Notes: generated by a model from the sequence alone, not told the origin. A stretch of 64,000 nt of DNA from Bedellia somnulentella (GCA_963576735.1 OY755178.1:7812001-7876000), one strand, 5' to 3'; counted from the first letter of the stretch, positions 1-10,517 are shown. Translations and numbers: made by a program.

Positions 1-1930
1 CCGATCCTTCCGACGTGGTTCCATTAATATCAACCTTTAAAGTTCTTTTATTAAGATATGATGCCATCAATTTCAGTGCTTGCTCGTCAAAACCGTAATA
101 TTTAAGTTTAATCAACGCTATCTCTTTTTTTACACAATCAAAAGCTTTTGTGAGGTCACAGAATATACCTAACGCATCCCGGGAGTTTTCCCATGAATTA
201 AAAATATGTTTCATTAGTGACACTCCTGCATCTACAGTAGACCTACCTTTGGTGAAACCATATTGCTCGTCATGGAATATATTATGTTTGTTGAAATAAG
301 AAAGCATTTGGTTGGACATGATTTTCTCAAAAACTTTACTGAGAACTGGTAAAATAGAAATAGGCCTATAATTGGTAAAGTCCTGACTATCTCCTGATTT
401 ATGGAGTGGGATGAGCCTACTTAACTTCATGCAGTCTGGAAATTCTCCTATATCTATACATTTATTAAAAAGTATCGTTAAATGTGGAGCGATTATATTT
501 ATTATTCTGTTTATGACGAAAACTGACATTCCGGTTATGTCTTCGGTTTTTTTAAGACTAATAGTTTTAAAATTTTTAATTATATCATTACTGTCAACAT
601 ACATGAAAGAAAACTGTGCTGTTGTTTTGGTAACATTTCGTTCCAACAACTCAAGAGCTTTTTGGGGACATGAATTTAATTTCTCTGTTGTCTGAGTAGG
701 GGTATTAATAAAATGATTTTCAAAAATGTCAGCAATTTGTGATCTTGACTGTATCAGTTCATTATCTAATAATAAATTGAGATCATGTGGGGACTTTAGT
801 TTTCCAGTTTCACTGTTAATTATTTTCCAGACAGTCTTACTCTTGTTAGAAGAATTCTTAATTTTATGTTTTATGCATCTAGATTTAGCTTCACCACAAA
901 CTTTTTTGAAAATTTTTGAATAATTTCTGACATAAATAATAAAATCTTGGTTGAAGTTATAGGACTTTTCTCTATAAATGTTATATAGGTGATCTCTACT
1001 TATTCTAATTCCAGTGGTGGCCCATTCAGCAAAAGAGCATTTTGTATTACACAGTATTACCTTAGTTTTAAAGATTTTGTTAAATTCTGTTTTCAGCCCA
1101 TTGATGAAAGAAAGACAATTCTCTAATGATTCACTGCTTCTCATTGGGGGGCTGATGCTAGACCTAATATTATTTTCAAATAAGCTAAGTTTTTTTTCAG
1201 TTATCTGTCTACATACTATTGACTTTTTCTTATCAATGGTAAATTCTAAATTTATAAATTGACCCTTGTGGTCTGAGGTAATGCAATCAAAAAGGAAGTG
1301 ACCGGAGTAATCACAATTGCAATAAATATTATCTAAACATGTTGCAGAGGTCGAGGTAATTCGGGTTGGCTCATTAAATACATTTAGAAGATTAAATGAT
1401 TGAAAAAATGTCAATATTCTCTCCTTTACTAGACCCTCACCCAACAAGTCAACATTGAAATCCCCACAAACTACAACCTCTCTGGAGCTGCGGGAAGCCA
1501 TCCCCAAAGCATCTTCCATCACTGCTTCAAAGATGTCATAGTTACCTTTGGGTGGGCGATATACACACAAAATGATGTACTTGTTCAATTCAATGCATGA
1601 GATTTCTACATGTTGTTCAACAGAGAGTCTACAGATGTCTTTTCTTTCTTTAAATTTAATGTCTACATATAATAGTATCATACTACCCCCACACATTATG
1701 GACTCTCTGTTAAAACAACTGCCCACTGTGTAATTCTTTAAACTAAACTTCATTTGTTCGGCTTTTAACCAGTGTTCTGTTAAACAAAGTATTTTGGCAT
1801 TGTACTTATTAATGAATAATTCTAATTCTAATAATTTGCAGGAAAGGCTCTGTATGTTCTGATGAACAAGAGAAATGTATGCCTTTTCCTTTGTCTTACT
1901 ACCTAGTTTAAAGCTAAATTTGCAGATACA
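1..1930 (-). CDS. LINE ORF2: endonuclease and reverse transcriptase (partial, open at window edge)
   Basis: This is an open frame of more than 640 codons with no stop before the window edge. It encodes an apurinic-type endonuclease (NIQSL near the start, TEHWL with the metal-binding glutamate, YRPP, GDFNVD near 1455-1475, SDHKG near 1262-1275), then a reverse transcriptase (NYRPISILP near 365, QYGF near 260, and the catalytic block CDLTKAFD near 140-160). The FADD/YADD block would fall beyond position 1. The frame overlaps the end of ORF1 in the -1 phase and has no ATG in the overlap; the first methionine is well inside the endonuclease. Translation therefore probably depends on ORF1, either by -1 frameshifting or reinitiation (inference). 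The enzyme nicks target DNA and copies the element RNA at the site. Confidence 0.9.
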
Positions 1931-2550
1931 TTAGTACATGTACTAATAACTGCATCCAAGTCAGTTGAAATAGTTATGTTATTCAAATTAATAACATTGT
2001 TGTAAATAATATTACTAGCTAGTAACATAGCTAGACGTTTTTTAGAATGTTCAGGTACTTTCAAGGTACTTTTAGTCAAAAATGGTTTCTTAATATAGTT
2101 ATTTATATTAAAATTAACAATTTTTTGCCTATATCCCAAGGTCAAATTATATAGTACCATATTTAATTTATAAATCCTAGTATTAACCTTATAGCTAAGA
2201 TGCTTGGAATATAGGAAGTCACTTATAATTATTTTTCTGACATTTAAATTAACCAACTTGTCAAATGATTTCTTCAAGTCACTTGGTTTAACCATGTTAC
2301 TTGAACCAATTAAAATAACTAAAGTAGTGTTGGAGTCATATTGTGCTTTTAAAACAGAATTTATTATTTGTGAGTAACTTGCTCCGGGCATACAAGTATT
2401 TAAGATACATCGGTCTAATTCTTTGTTTAAATGATGGCCAATGTTAACACCAAGAGAATCGGAGAAGACTAAAGTCCTCTGAGTCGACAAAGGTCGACAA
2501 AGGTCAAGTGGCCTTCCGAATTTGTAAAATTTCGGAGGTAGGGAGCGCAA
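1903..2550 (-). CDS. LINE ORF1 remnant with SGNH-hydrolase-like (esterase) domain
   Basis: About 215 codons. Near the N-terminus are blocks resembling the SGNH/GDSL fold: FSDSLG (block I, nucleophile serine), PGAS (block II) and GSSN (block III). An ORF1 esterase domain is known in several insect and vertebrate LINE lineages and is thought to serve in RNP or membrane association. There is no ATG at the upstream end; the frame opens after a TAG and the first residues come from the flanking repeat, so the native N-terminus is missing. The frame ends at TAG 1905-1903, overlapping ORF2 by about 28 nt. Confidence 0.75.
   Translation of the reverse strand: MRSLPPKFYKFGRPLDLCRPLSTQRTLVFSDSLGVNIGHHLNKELDRCILNTCMPGASYSQIINSVLKAQYDSNTTLVILIGSSNMVKPSDLKKSFDKLVNLNVRKIIISDFLYSKHLSYKVNTRIYKLNMVLYNLTLGYRQKIVNFNINNYIKKPFLTKSTLKVPEHSKKRLAMLLASNIIYNNVINLNNITISTDLDAVISTCTNVSANLALN
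1915..1921 (-). promoter_or_regulatory. Candidate -1 ribosomal frameshift site (A AAT TTA)
   Basis: Read on the minus strand, the heptamer A AAT TTA sits in the ORF1 zero frame nine bases upstream of the ORF1 TAG. A -1 slip here leads straight into the open ORF2 frame (AAA TTT AGC TTT). It fits the X XXY YYZ rule. The overlap window between the last ORF2-frame stop (TAA 1933-1931) and the ORF1 stop is only about 28 nt, and the heptamer is inside it. No obvious downstream stem or pseudoknot was seen. Chance occurrence in AT-rich DNA remains possible. Confidence 0.5.
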
Positions 2551-2710
2551 ACACTACTTAAAAGTGTAAAAGAAACAAAGGATAGAAGAATTTCGCACTA
2601 GACGCCATTGACACTGTTGCTCAATTGGCAGAGCGACGAGGGCGTATACCCGAGGTCGCGGGTTCGATCCCCGCCGGTGTCGAAATGTTTCTTTCCTTTA
2701 TTTATTTTTA
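2513..2710 (+). repeat. tRNA-like TIR element, copy A (both ends truncated)
   Basis: Shares TTCCGAATTTGT, GATAGAAGAATTTCGC, a 72-nt tRNA-like core and a TCTTTCCTTTATTTATT flank with copies B (45986-46167, minus) and C (48117-48290, minus). Copy A has about 55 extra bases between the first two blocks and lacks both terminal inverted repeats. It abuts the truncated 5' end of the LINE. Confidence 0.7.
2610..2681 (+). other. tRNA-like sequence in repeat copy A
   Basis: A 72-nt segment folds as a tRNA-like cloverleaf: 7-bp acceptor stem (GACACTG with CGGTGTC), 4-bp D stem (GCTC/GAGC), and a perfect 5-bp T stem (GCGGG/CCCGC) with loop TTCGATC. The anticodon arm is not canonical: it contains a GTATAC palindrome and does not form a clean 5-bp stem with a 7-nt loop. 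It is part of a multi-copy repeat, so I read it as tRNA-derived rather than a working tRNA gene. Confidence 0.6.
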
Positions 2711-3377
2711 CAGATATCTTTTTGGAGAATGTAGTAATTTTAAAAAGCTGAAGTTAATGAAAAAACTATCGATTTAGGGCTTTATTTAAATAACTTTTAT
2801 GGAGACAGGGAAGTTGTGAAAAATTAAGAATCCGTTAGCATAAATGTTGTACAAGAGGTCTAATAAATGTACAAGCCGTGTAATCTTCAATCCGTAAACA
2901 ATAACAATTTCTGTACCTCTTCAAACTTCTTGTAAACTATAGTAAAATCACACACGAGGTAAACACAATACCTAATAGAGGTAAGAAGAAATACGCATGC
3001 TATACCGTTCTCGAAGTGAAATGTAGACCTGACTCCAACTGAATTACACGACCCCTATGGTCTGTCAATAGTCTTTTTCACAGCTAGAATATAAACACAA
3101 ATAAAAATTCTTTTGGGTGTCTAAGAAGAAAATAATAATACTGTGTTTGCTCTTGTCATACGCATATACATGTGAAAAGTCCGCTTTAATTGTTAGGCAT
3201 AACATGATTCGGAATTTCTACCTGTCATGAGATGCTACAAACCCGTACTAACAAATCTAACGAATATTCTCTTTCTCCATGTAGTGTATTTCTCAAAAAT
3301 ATAGTAAATGAGTAAAATATGACGATAATTGGTTTCCAAGGTCACAATCATGTGTGATTTATATTAATTTATAAATA
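2711..3377. other. Intronic AT-rich DNA, nothing recognised
   Basis: No exon or known repeat seen. It lies upstream of the carrier exon and is probably intronic to that gene if earlier exons lie left of the window. Confidence 0.4.
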
Positions 3378-3500
3378 ACTAGCTGACCTGAAAGACTTCG
3401 TACTGTAGAATTTTGCTTATTCCAAACTTTAGGCGATTTCTTTCCAGTACTCTTAGTTCAATCAGGCGTGAATATTTTATTGGTCAATTTATTCCGGGAA
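3378..3500 (+). repeat. Dispersed repeat beginning CTAGCTGACC, copy 1
   Basis: The block CTAGCTGACC, then GACTTCGTA, CCAAACTTTAGGC, GTACTC and TTCAATCAGG..CGTGAATA, recurs at 37527-37640 in the same order and strand. This kind of sequence is common in lepidopteran genomes and may be part of a non-autonomous Helitron; that class call is tentative. Confidence 0.55.
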
Positions 3501-3698
3501 AAAAAGTATCCTATTTGATAATTTAGTTAGATCATCATAAACTCATTCATATACATTATGTACTTGAGGATCGTTTTCGTCTCAAACATCTAAACTTTCA
3601 CACTTATAATATTAATAGGATGTATATTTTGTTACTAATAAATGTCTATTTATTTTTCATATATGTATACAATCAATGATATATTTTTATTCCAACAG

Positions 3699-3938
3699 GG
3701 GGCGATAGCAACTACAATGACACAACCAGTGGACGTACTAAAAACTCGCATCATGAACGCCAAGCCTGGTGAAGGCAAAAGTTTGATGAAACTAGTAGCG
3801 TCTACGGCCAAAGAAGGTCCCTTAGCTTTCTTCAAAGGTTATGTCGCGGCTTTCGTGAGACTTGCCCCTCACACCGTTCTTACTTTCGTATTCCTGGAAC
3901 AACTGCGCATCAATGTTGGTATAGTTCAATGTTCATAA
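3699..3938 (+). CDS. SLC25A10: Mitochondrial dicarboxylate carrier, last coding exon
   Basis: The exon follows a good acceptor (TTCCAACAG ending at 3698) and runs in phase 0 for 79 codons to TAA at 3936-3938. It carries the mitochondrial carrier signature P-x-D-x-x-K-T-R (PVDVLKTRIM), the downstream glycine/phenylalanine turn (FFKGY) and HTVLTFVFLEQLR, the C-terminal block typical of the dicarboxylate carrier. Known family role: exchange of malate or succinate for phosphate or sulfate across the inner mitochondrial membrane. This exon is the third carrier repeat; the first two must lie to the left, outside the window. The 5' exons are not visible between 2550 and 3698. Confidence 0.88.
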   Translation, partial: GAIATTMTQPVDVLKTRIMNAKPGEGKSLMKLVASTAKEGPLAFFKGYVAAFVRLAPHTVLTFVFLEQLRINVGIVQCS

Positions 3939-4132
3939 GTTTTTACGATCTGAGTTTTTTTTCTTATCAATCTTATGAAGTTGGCTTTCTAATGCAAATG
4001 ATTTAATGTACGACGTGTTGGGGAAAGATGGATGTAGAAATATTTATAATGGCTTCATTACAATCCGAGAAGTGTCGTAAGTTAGCGACAAGAACAATGA
4101 GTACCTGATTTAAGTTGCATACACTCAATAAA
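3939..4132 (+). other. Likely 3' UTR of the carrier gene with poly(A) signal
   Basis: AATAAA occurs at 4127-4132, about 190 bases after the stop codon. This is the first canonical signal downstream and a plausible transcript end. Confidence 0.5.
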
Positions 4133-4511
4133 TAACCATTTTCAAACTAATAGCGTAATTAAGTTTAAAATACATTGTGAAAATGAGAAAGGGGGGATGG
4201 AAATGGGAACCTTTTAAAGGTTTAACTGATGAAAAAAGTTCGCAAATAAATAATAAGAAGGAATATTTTCGGGTATCAAATTTATATATATTAATTTAAA
4301 CCCTCAAGAATAGGCATTTAGTTCCTGAGCCCGATGACTCTCTTATTTGAAAATCGCAACATCGATTCGACTTTAATGATCGTGAAATAAGAAGGCTGCC
4401 AAACTATCTATCATAAGTTGATAATATTTGAGCATCTTCAATATAAGCATTTTGTAGCACGATACTATTGATTAGGTACATCGGCTACGAAAAAGATCCT
4501 TGTTGTCTTTT

Positions 4512-4544
4512 ATATACAGGATGTTGCACTAACATCCTGTATAT
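4512..4544. repeat. Perfect 14-bp hairpin with mariner-like ends
   Basis: Arms ATATACAGGATGTT (4512-4525) and its exact reverse complement (4531-4544) are separated by 5 bases. TACAGG..TG resembles Tc1/mariner termini, so this may be a fused pair of transposon ends, or an independent stem. Confidence 0.6.
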
Positions 4545-5507
4545 TATTTTATACATCCAATATTGTTCAAGTATTGGTATTTCGTAATAGTTATTTGGTT
4601 AGAACACAGTTCACAATGACTGTTCATCTCTTCTTAGACTATAACTATTAATTGAAATGTGTGTATGGTGCATATGTCTTGACTAGTACATTCCTATTTA
4701 CTGGTTTGTTGAATTTTATTTATTGTCTACTTTCATTATTTATATATTTCAATTGAATGGTTTTGCAAAAGCAGTCAGCTTTGTGTACCATTCTTAGGTA
4801 AATTCAAGTTCCTTGGGTTGCATACTATTCTAGATCTATAAGCTAGTAGATGGGAATTATAATAAATTCAGCAAAGGTAAAGCACATTTTACGCACAGCA
4901 ACACAGCTAAATAAACTATTTATTGTATTGTGAGTAAGTTCAGGCGTGTACAAATTTATAGCGAAAACGAAGGAACCGAGACTCTTATGTGTTGATTCTC
5001 TTTTATTTTATGATCTACTAGCTTATAGCCTGCTAGTGTAGCATTACCCTTACGTTAACTTAAATCGTTATAATGTATAAAAAAACAAATCAATATTATA
5101 GTAAGTTATAAGTGACCCTCGAGGCTTACCTAATGTGAATATAGTTATATTCGTTGAACTAAAAATAACCGTTGTTACCCTAGTTGTAGTGTAAAACACT
5201 AACATCTAGCAAAATTTATTTCATCGTTACTTTTTATTTTTGTTACATTTATCCAAAGGATGATAATTAGAAAATGATCGATGTCGAAATGATAACTGGA
5301 GGATTGTAATTGTTAAATTCAGATTTCAAGTAAGACTTTATCACAATGGTTTTTAGAAGAAAAAATACGCAATAAATAAAAAACTACAATCCTTTGGAAG
5401 TTTGAGATGATATTTAGTGGATTTATTTATAAAAGGCATCTTGGAACACCCACTATTCATTTAAAGTGGCAAAAAACGCAACGTTATATCAAACATTACA
5501 AATACTA
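4545..5507. other. AT-rich intergenic DNA, nothing recognised
   Basis: No coding signal, RNA gene or recognised repeat seen. Confidence 0.4.
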
Positions 5508-5680
5508 GAATAGAATAACTCTTTATTGCACATCAAACACAAATTTACAAAAATAATAATATGATCAATTGATCAAACAGTTTACAGTGAGGTACAATAA
5601 AATTGGCGGTCTTATCGCTAAAAGCGATACAACTTCCAGACAACCTTTGGAAGGTGAGATCGATAAATTAATTATTTTAT
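5508..5680 (-). mobile_element. 3' tail of a 5'-truncated non-LTR retrotransposon
   Basis: Read on the minus strand this ends in a short hairpin (TCGCTTTTAGCGATA), then an AT-rich stretch, AATAAAG and a TTCTA-type repeat tail at 5508-5523. The layout is that of a LINE 3' UTR and tail common in Lepidoptera. No coding part remains. Confidence 0.5.
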
Positions 5681-6317
5681 ATAGAGTATTATATCATAAT
5701 ACAACCTGTAGCAAGAACAACTATTTGAAATGCCAGATTCATTGCCCAGATTGCGTTGCATTGGCAATACTGATTATCATGTCAAACCGCCATTATATGT
5801 TTTTGCAGCATTTTTTTATATTGTATCTAAATCTTATACAGTGTCGTTCCAAAATGTTTCCTAAATGTATGTCATATAGTCATAAACCACTGACCTCCAT
5901 TATACTATATAAGTACGCTGGACTAATGATACGTATCAAAATGACGGCTATTTACTGTGCCAATTTGAAGCGCCCCCAATGAAGGAACGAGGAACTAAAT
6001 ATGACGTAAACTGCAAAATGGCCAGTGTTTTTTTTACCATAAAGCATAACACATAACCATTACCATAAAGCATAACATAAAGCATATATCTATGGTTTTT
6101 AGAAACAATTATAAATCAATAGTGCTGTAAAGTTTCGTTTCGATAAAACTTTATATATTGTCATTTGATATATTGTCTTTCCTTTAAGCAGAAACATTTT
6201 ATCGATATATTTTATCTTACTGTCCCATCTCTTTTATTAGTTCCTTGTTCCTTCACTGCTGCCGTAAGCGCCAAAATGGCGAAAATCAAATCGCCTCACT
6301 GTCACCCGGCCTATAAC

Positions 6318-7498
6318 ACTGGTCAACAAAAAAACAGTTTTTGTTTGTAACATGAAAACTTTTGTCTAGTTATGTTTCGAACAAGGATAAGGATAATAGA
6401 AATAAAATCAAAATGTTCCAAATACGAATATTTTTTTGTAATTCGATTTTTAAACATTTTAGATAATTTCAATATTTATTGACCAAGTGAAGATATTCCT
6501 CTATATTGCAATAATAAAATCGTGATAATTTTCTTCTATATTTTGCTTCAGGGACGTCTCGTTGTAATATCCAACAATAATCCGCCAGCATACGTGCTTG
6601 CACTTGCCTTGATATATTTTTTTCTATAGTAGAAATATCTTGGTGGAATCTTTCACCGTGTTCATCACTAACGGCGCCCAGATTTTCAAGAAAGAAGTCT
6701 AAATGTAAATGTAGAATATGTATTTTTAACGGCATATTACACCCTAAAACCTTATACGTAGACAAAAGTTCCTCAACAATACTTTCATAGTCATTCGATC
6801 AGTGGCTTCTGAGAAAATTTTGAGTCACTTTCATAAAAGATTCCCAAGCAGATTTTTCCAAATCGCTTAGTTATTTTTAAAAATATGTCATCTTTCATTT
6901 ATTGCCTGATTTGAAGACCAATAAATACACCTTATTTAATCTTTGTTTCGCTCAGTTTAGAGATTTTTTCTTTTAAGTATAAAAAACCATCACAAGCCTT
7001 AATCATAGCTTTAACAAAAAAAATCATGAGAGTTTTATGTGTAAATATATTATTCGGCTGCACTAAAGGGGGATTTTTTTATATTTGTTTGTCCTGGGGT
7101 AAGGAATTTCCGTTTAGGCCAGTCTTTCTTAACATAATGATTTTTTCGGTCTCTGTTGTCCCGCTCACAAACACACCAACAGTATTTTGTGTATTCTAGT
7201 TGTAATCCTAATATTAGGGCAATTACCTTCAAATCTCCACAAACTTTCCAGTTGTGTTCGTTATGTTGAATCTTTTCCAAGATAAAATAATAGATAGATT
7301 TAATAGTTTCACAAGATACTTTTATATTACAAGCCTCGCCCAGTGGTACATAGTGGAATAAAGTATGTATAATATAGTGGCTGTAACACGAAAACAAGAC
7401 CTGATGGAATCAAAGTAAATATAGTTTTTATATGAGGGTAGGTAGGTAATTCAATATTAGTAAGCACCTTTCTTGTTACAAATTTTTGTTGACCAGTG
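6318..7498 (-). mobile_element. Deleted DNA-transposon copy with CACTGGTCAACAAAAA termini
   Basis: Terminal inverted repeats CACTGGTCAACAAAAA at 6318-6333 and its complement at 7483-7498, each flanked outside by TAA (6315-6317 and 7499-7501), consistent with a 3-bp target duplication. The interior on the minus strand is a decayed copy of a protein family I recall as widespread and unnamed in arthropod genomes. The 5' part of that protein appears to be missing, so this is an internal deletion derivative. The superfamily is not assigned. Confidence 0.6.
6469..7400 (-). pseudogene. Decayed arthropod multi-copy protein (EHGERFHQDI family)
   Basis: From upstream to downstream the minus strand reads: WKVCGDLKVIALILGLQ, YTKYCWCVCE, HYVKKDWP and PGQ (7300-7080); FVKAM, DGFLYLKEK and KIK-stop-GVFIGLQIRQ (7010-6900); then LGCNMPLKIHILHLHLDFF, DEHGERFHQDIS, MLADYCWILQRDVPEAKYRR (6745-6530). 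These blocks occur in this order in a family of large uncharacterised arthropod proteins (recognised from memory). Several in-frame stops and frame changes between about 7050 and 6770 show it is dead. Function unknown; the flanking inverted repeats point to a transposon protein. Confidence 0.65.
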
Positions 7499-7549
7499 TA
7501 ATTAGTCCAGCGTACTTATATAGTATAATGGAGGTCAGTGTCATAAACA

Positions 7550-9300
7550 TAAATCCATCCATCACAATTTACAGTACAAATCGGTTATTTTTTTCAGTGT
7601 TGGTGATTATGATATAAAAAAAAATATTTTATTATTATTTTAAATATATTATTTGCTTAAGCAGCACACCTAAATATGCTGTAAAGCAAAATGCAACATC
7701 ATCACACTTGTTCTATTACCCTATACTTGCAATTTTAAAATATGTAGTTTTATGTTTTACTTATCGCTTGTTCCTACCAAACAAATAGGCATTATTTCTG
7801 GGTCTTCCAGTTTTGTAACATTATTTCTTTGAGTAAAATAGTCATAAAAATATAAGAAATAAACATGTAATTCCTGTGATGTGATCATGTGAATACTCTA
7901 TTTTGATACGAATATATTAATCGTAGAATACCTCTATTTTTTATCAATTTTACAAAGAATATTTTGTTACCATTTTCTTTATGTGACTTGGTCACACTCA
8001 CATTTTATATAGTTATATTAATAAAATATTTATTTGGGTTTATAAGTTTTGAATTGTGTTTACTAAATTATTTGTATTAGTTGTTCGGCGAAAGTAAATG
8101 CCGTTTTATATGTGAGCGAAATTATTTAATTTCATGGTTTATGATACTATAATGAGGAGGCCACAAACCCCGCCTCTAATCACGTATCAAGTTTAAACCT
8201 AATAACAAGCTGTCAATGTCTTATCACTGTTTTTAAGATGACAATTTATAACAGAATCTTAATGCCACATGCTATTGCTACAATCTATTGAAAGTGAATG
8301 TAGACATAGGAAATGTAAAATGCCCTACCGTGCTTGTTGCCTAGTGTAAAAGAACGGCACAAATAAAACAAAAGTCATATTTATTCCTTAGGAGTGATCA
8401 TCAGCATTATATTAAGCAAAAGGTTATTATTAAACAAGTACTACCGACAGACGGATAAAATTTTCCATCCATCTTAGTCTTCAGGCCCTCTTTATCACAT
8501 AATATTTGGCCACCTAGATGGCGCTGCAGTCGCCGAATGATCAAATGGTAGAATAAGACAAGATTATTGCTGTATGAATCCTATGGTGGAAATATATTTT
8601 GAATGAACAAGACAAATCTTATTTTTCGAATTTGTGGAAAATTGCTGAATTTGGTGGTTGGCAAAAGTAAATTTGCTATCACGTTTTTCATTTGTTTGCT
8701 ACACAATCCAGTTTAAGTTAAGATGTTTTGGATGACTTTCCAAAAAGAGCAAACTACGATTTTTATTATTTTAATAAAAATAATTTATTTCAATATTATA
8801 GTACTAAATTAATTGACTCTTATTTATGTGACCATTTCCTATGTCTATGTTTATTCAAATGACTTGGCAACCAACAGTCGTAGCTTTGATACCTGCTGCC
8901 TATACTTGTTTCTTATTTATTACTGTGTCGATTAATATAATTCAAGATGTTTTGATGCTTTGGGCTATATGTGTGAATGTAATAGTCGTGTCTATTTATT
9001 ATTCATATGTTATTTTATTTCATAATGCTTATAGTAAGAAATGAAACATTCTGAAACTATTCCAGTTATTGAATATAGAGAACACTGTATGTAAGTAAAT
9101 GTTAATGTCAAAGTTCGAGAAACGTGTAAACACTTGTCATAAATTATGCTAATAAATGGTTTTTAAAAAGACGTAATTTTATTATTACTAGCGTAATGTA
9201 ATTCATGCCCTCAGTCCCATACAATCCATAAACTCGATCCACTGATGGATGAACCGGCGCAATCCGTAAACTGGTAAGATGGAAATTACTATAAGGAGTT
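7550..9300. other. AT-rich intergenic DNA
   Basis: No convincing gene. A 67-codon hydrophobic frame at 8841-9044 has no homology I recognise and no support. AATAAA at 9151-9156 could be an orphan transcript end. Confidence 0.35.
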
Positions 9301-9309
9301 ACCATCTAA

Positions 9310-9535
9310 ACTCACGGCTATAAATGCCAAAATAAGGGTAGCCAGAGTTTCAGAAAATACTCAGCCTCTTTTGAAAACTGTGCAAGTGAAATATTGTGAA
9401 ATAAAGGATAACTGGTGATGGGTCTTCAGCCACATCGACTAACAATCTCATAAAATTCCCGAGTATTAGTCTCCTCGTGAGACATCCTCCGCGAGAAGTG
9501 GGAAATGCAGTATCCTTAAAAATATACTCCGGACG
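9310..9535 (-). repeat. SINE-like family A, diverged copy 1
   Basis: Family A copies, read in sense, begin GCCGTGTAGTG.CGGCTTAGAA, include GTCGCCTCTTACG, GGGTTTTTGGGCGATG, TGGAGACCCATCACCAAC, CCACTTTTGGAA-type blocks (as complement) and GGCTACCCC, and end GGGATTTATAGCCGTGAG followed by TATG repeats. This copy shows the blocks in reverse order with many substitutions. Confidence 0.7.
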
Positions 9536-9575
9536 CCTGCCTCTTGAGTACATTCTCTATTTGAGCTAAATACAT

Positions 9576-9818
9576 ACATACATATACTCACGGTTATAAA
9601 TCCCAGGAAGGGGTAGCCAGAACTAAAGAATTAGAAATTCCTCAGCCACTTTTGGAAATTTGAGTGGGGAAAAGATAGTAAAAATAAAGGTTGTTGGTGA
9701 TGGGTCTCCAACCGCATCGCCCAAAAATCCCTTAATAGCCCCATACCGTTAGTCGACTCTTACGTACACCCACCGGAAGAAATGGGGTAGTGCTATTCTA
9801 AATCGACACTACACGGCA
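9576..9818 (-). repeat. SINE-like family A, copy 2
   Basis: Near-complete copy: ATAC repeats at 9572, CACGGTTATAAATCCC, GGGGTAGCCAG, CCTCAGCCACTTTTGG, GATGGGTCTCCAACC, GTCGACTCTTACG and GACACTACACGGC in order. Confidence 0.85.
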
Positions 9819-10422
9819 AATATCCTCCTACATATAAATATATCCTCTACAAATATTACCATCTACATTGGTTTTAAAAATATACATACATACTGTCGTC
9901 CAGACGCTAAAACGCAGTAATGGCAAAAAGACGATTCCGAGATAAATGCATTTAAAGTATCAAAAAATAATATTTCTGTTCCTAAAAGAAAAAAAAACAT
10001 TTTAGAAAAAATACTTTCTTTAGATTATATTTATAGGCACATAATAATGACACAAATCGCTTTAACATACATTTTAACCCCCTGTACTGCATTGAAAATA
10101 TGGTGATTACTAAAATGCAGTGCAATAGTTTTGATCTATAATCGACATGAGATGAACTGCGTTTTAGTATACTAACATCGATTTAAATTAGAAAGCAGTA
10201 TGTGAGCTCCAACTGCATGTTAATTAGTATTATAGTTACTCTTTATAAATTTTACGTGTTTTACTGCATTTAACTTGTAAATTAGACTATTTGACCGGTT
10301 TTGCCAAATAGATCTAATTGTACTATAAACATGTGGGAAAGCGCAAAATTTCCTGATCACAAACATTTAATTAACTCAAAATAGATATTACTGCGTTTTA
10401 GCTTCTGGACGGCAGCATACAT

Positions 10423-10500
10423 ATACTTACGCCATCAGTTCCTATTGGGGTAGGCAGAGACTATCGATCGCCACTTTATACGATCCTGGCTAACCTCCCT
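10423..10500 (-). repeat. SINE-like family B, copy 1
   Basis: TACGCCATCAGTTCCTATTG, GGTAGGCAGAGACTATCGAT and GATCCTGGCTAACCTC recur at 45425-45510 and, inverted, at 53195-53300. Like family A it ends in TATG repeats in sense orientation. Confidence 0.7.
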
Positions 10501-10517
10501 AGCTTTGTTTACATCCC

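Larger units (their letters stand above)
1..2515 (-). mobile_element. Non-LTR retrotransposon (LINE), 5' truncated, continues off the left edge
   Basis: The minus strand carries, in order, the end of an ORF1 with an SGNH-hydrolase-like domain, then an endonuclease and a reverse transcriptase. I translated the minus strand from 1930 to 1 line by line and met no stop codon, so this copy looks young. The 5' end is lost: sequence upstream of about 2515 matches a different repeat (see 2513-2710), and ORF1 has no ATG near its start. The ORF1 SGNH plus EN plus RT layout is known from CR1/Jockey-like insect LINEs; the exact clade is not resolved here. The 3' end lies beyond the window. A short direct repeat (GTCGACAAAG twice, about 2482-2502) lies near the truncation. 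Confidence 0.9.
5889..7539. repeat. Outer inverted repeat pair around a transposon copy
   Basis: About 39 bp at 5889-5927 (beginning ACTGACCTCCATTATACTAT) recur as the exact or near-exact reverse complement at about 7501-7539. A second pair lies inside the left part: TGAAGGAACGAGGAACTAA (5981-5999) against 6238-6256 with one mismatch. The pairs nest around the element at 6318-7498, suggesting several rounds of insertion. Confidence 0.7.

Noticed and set aside
2610..2681. A functional tRNA gene
   Set aside because: Acceptor and T arms are good but the anticodon arm is not canonical, and the sequence is part of a three-copy repeat.
8841..9044. 67-codon hydrophobic frame
   Set aside because: No homology, no start context or splice support, in AT-rich non-coding DNA.
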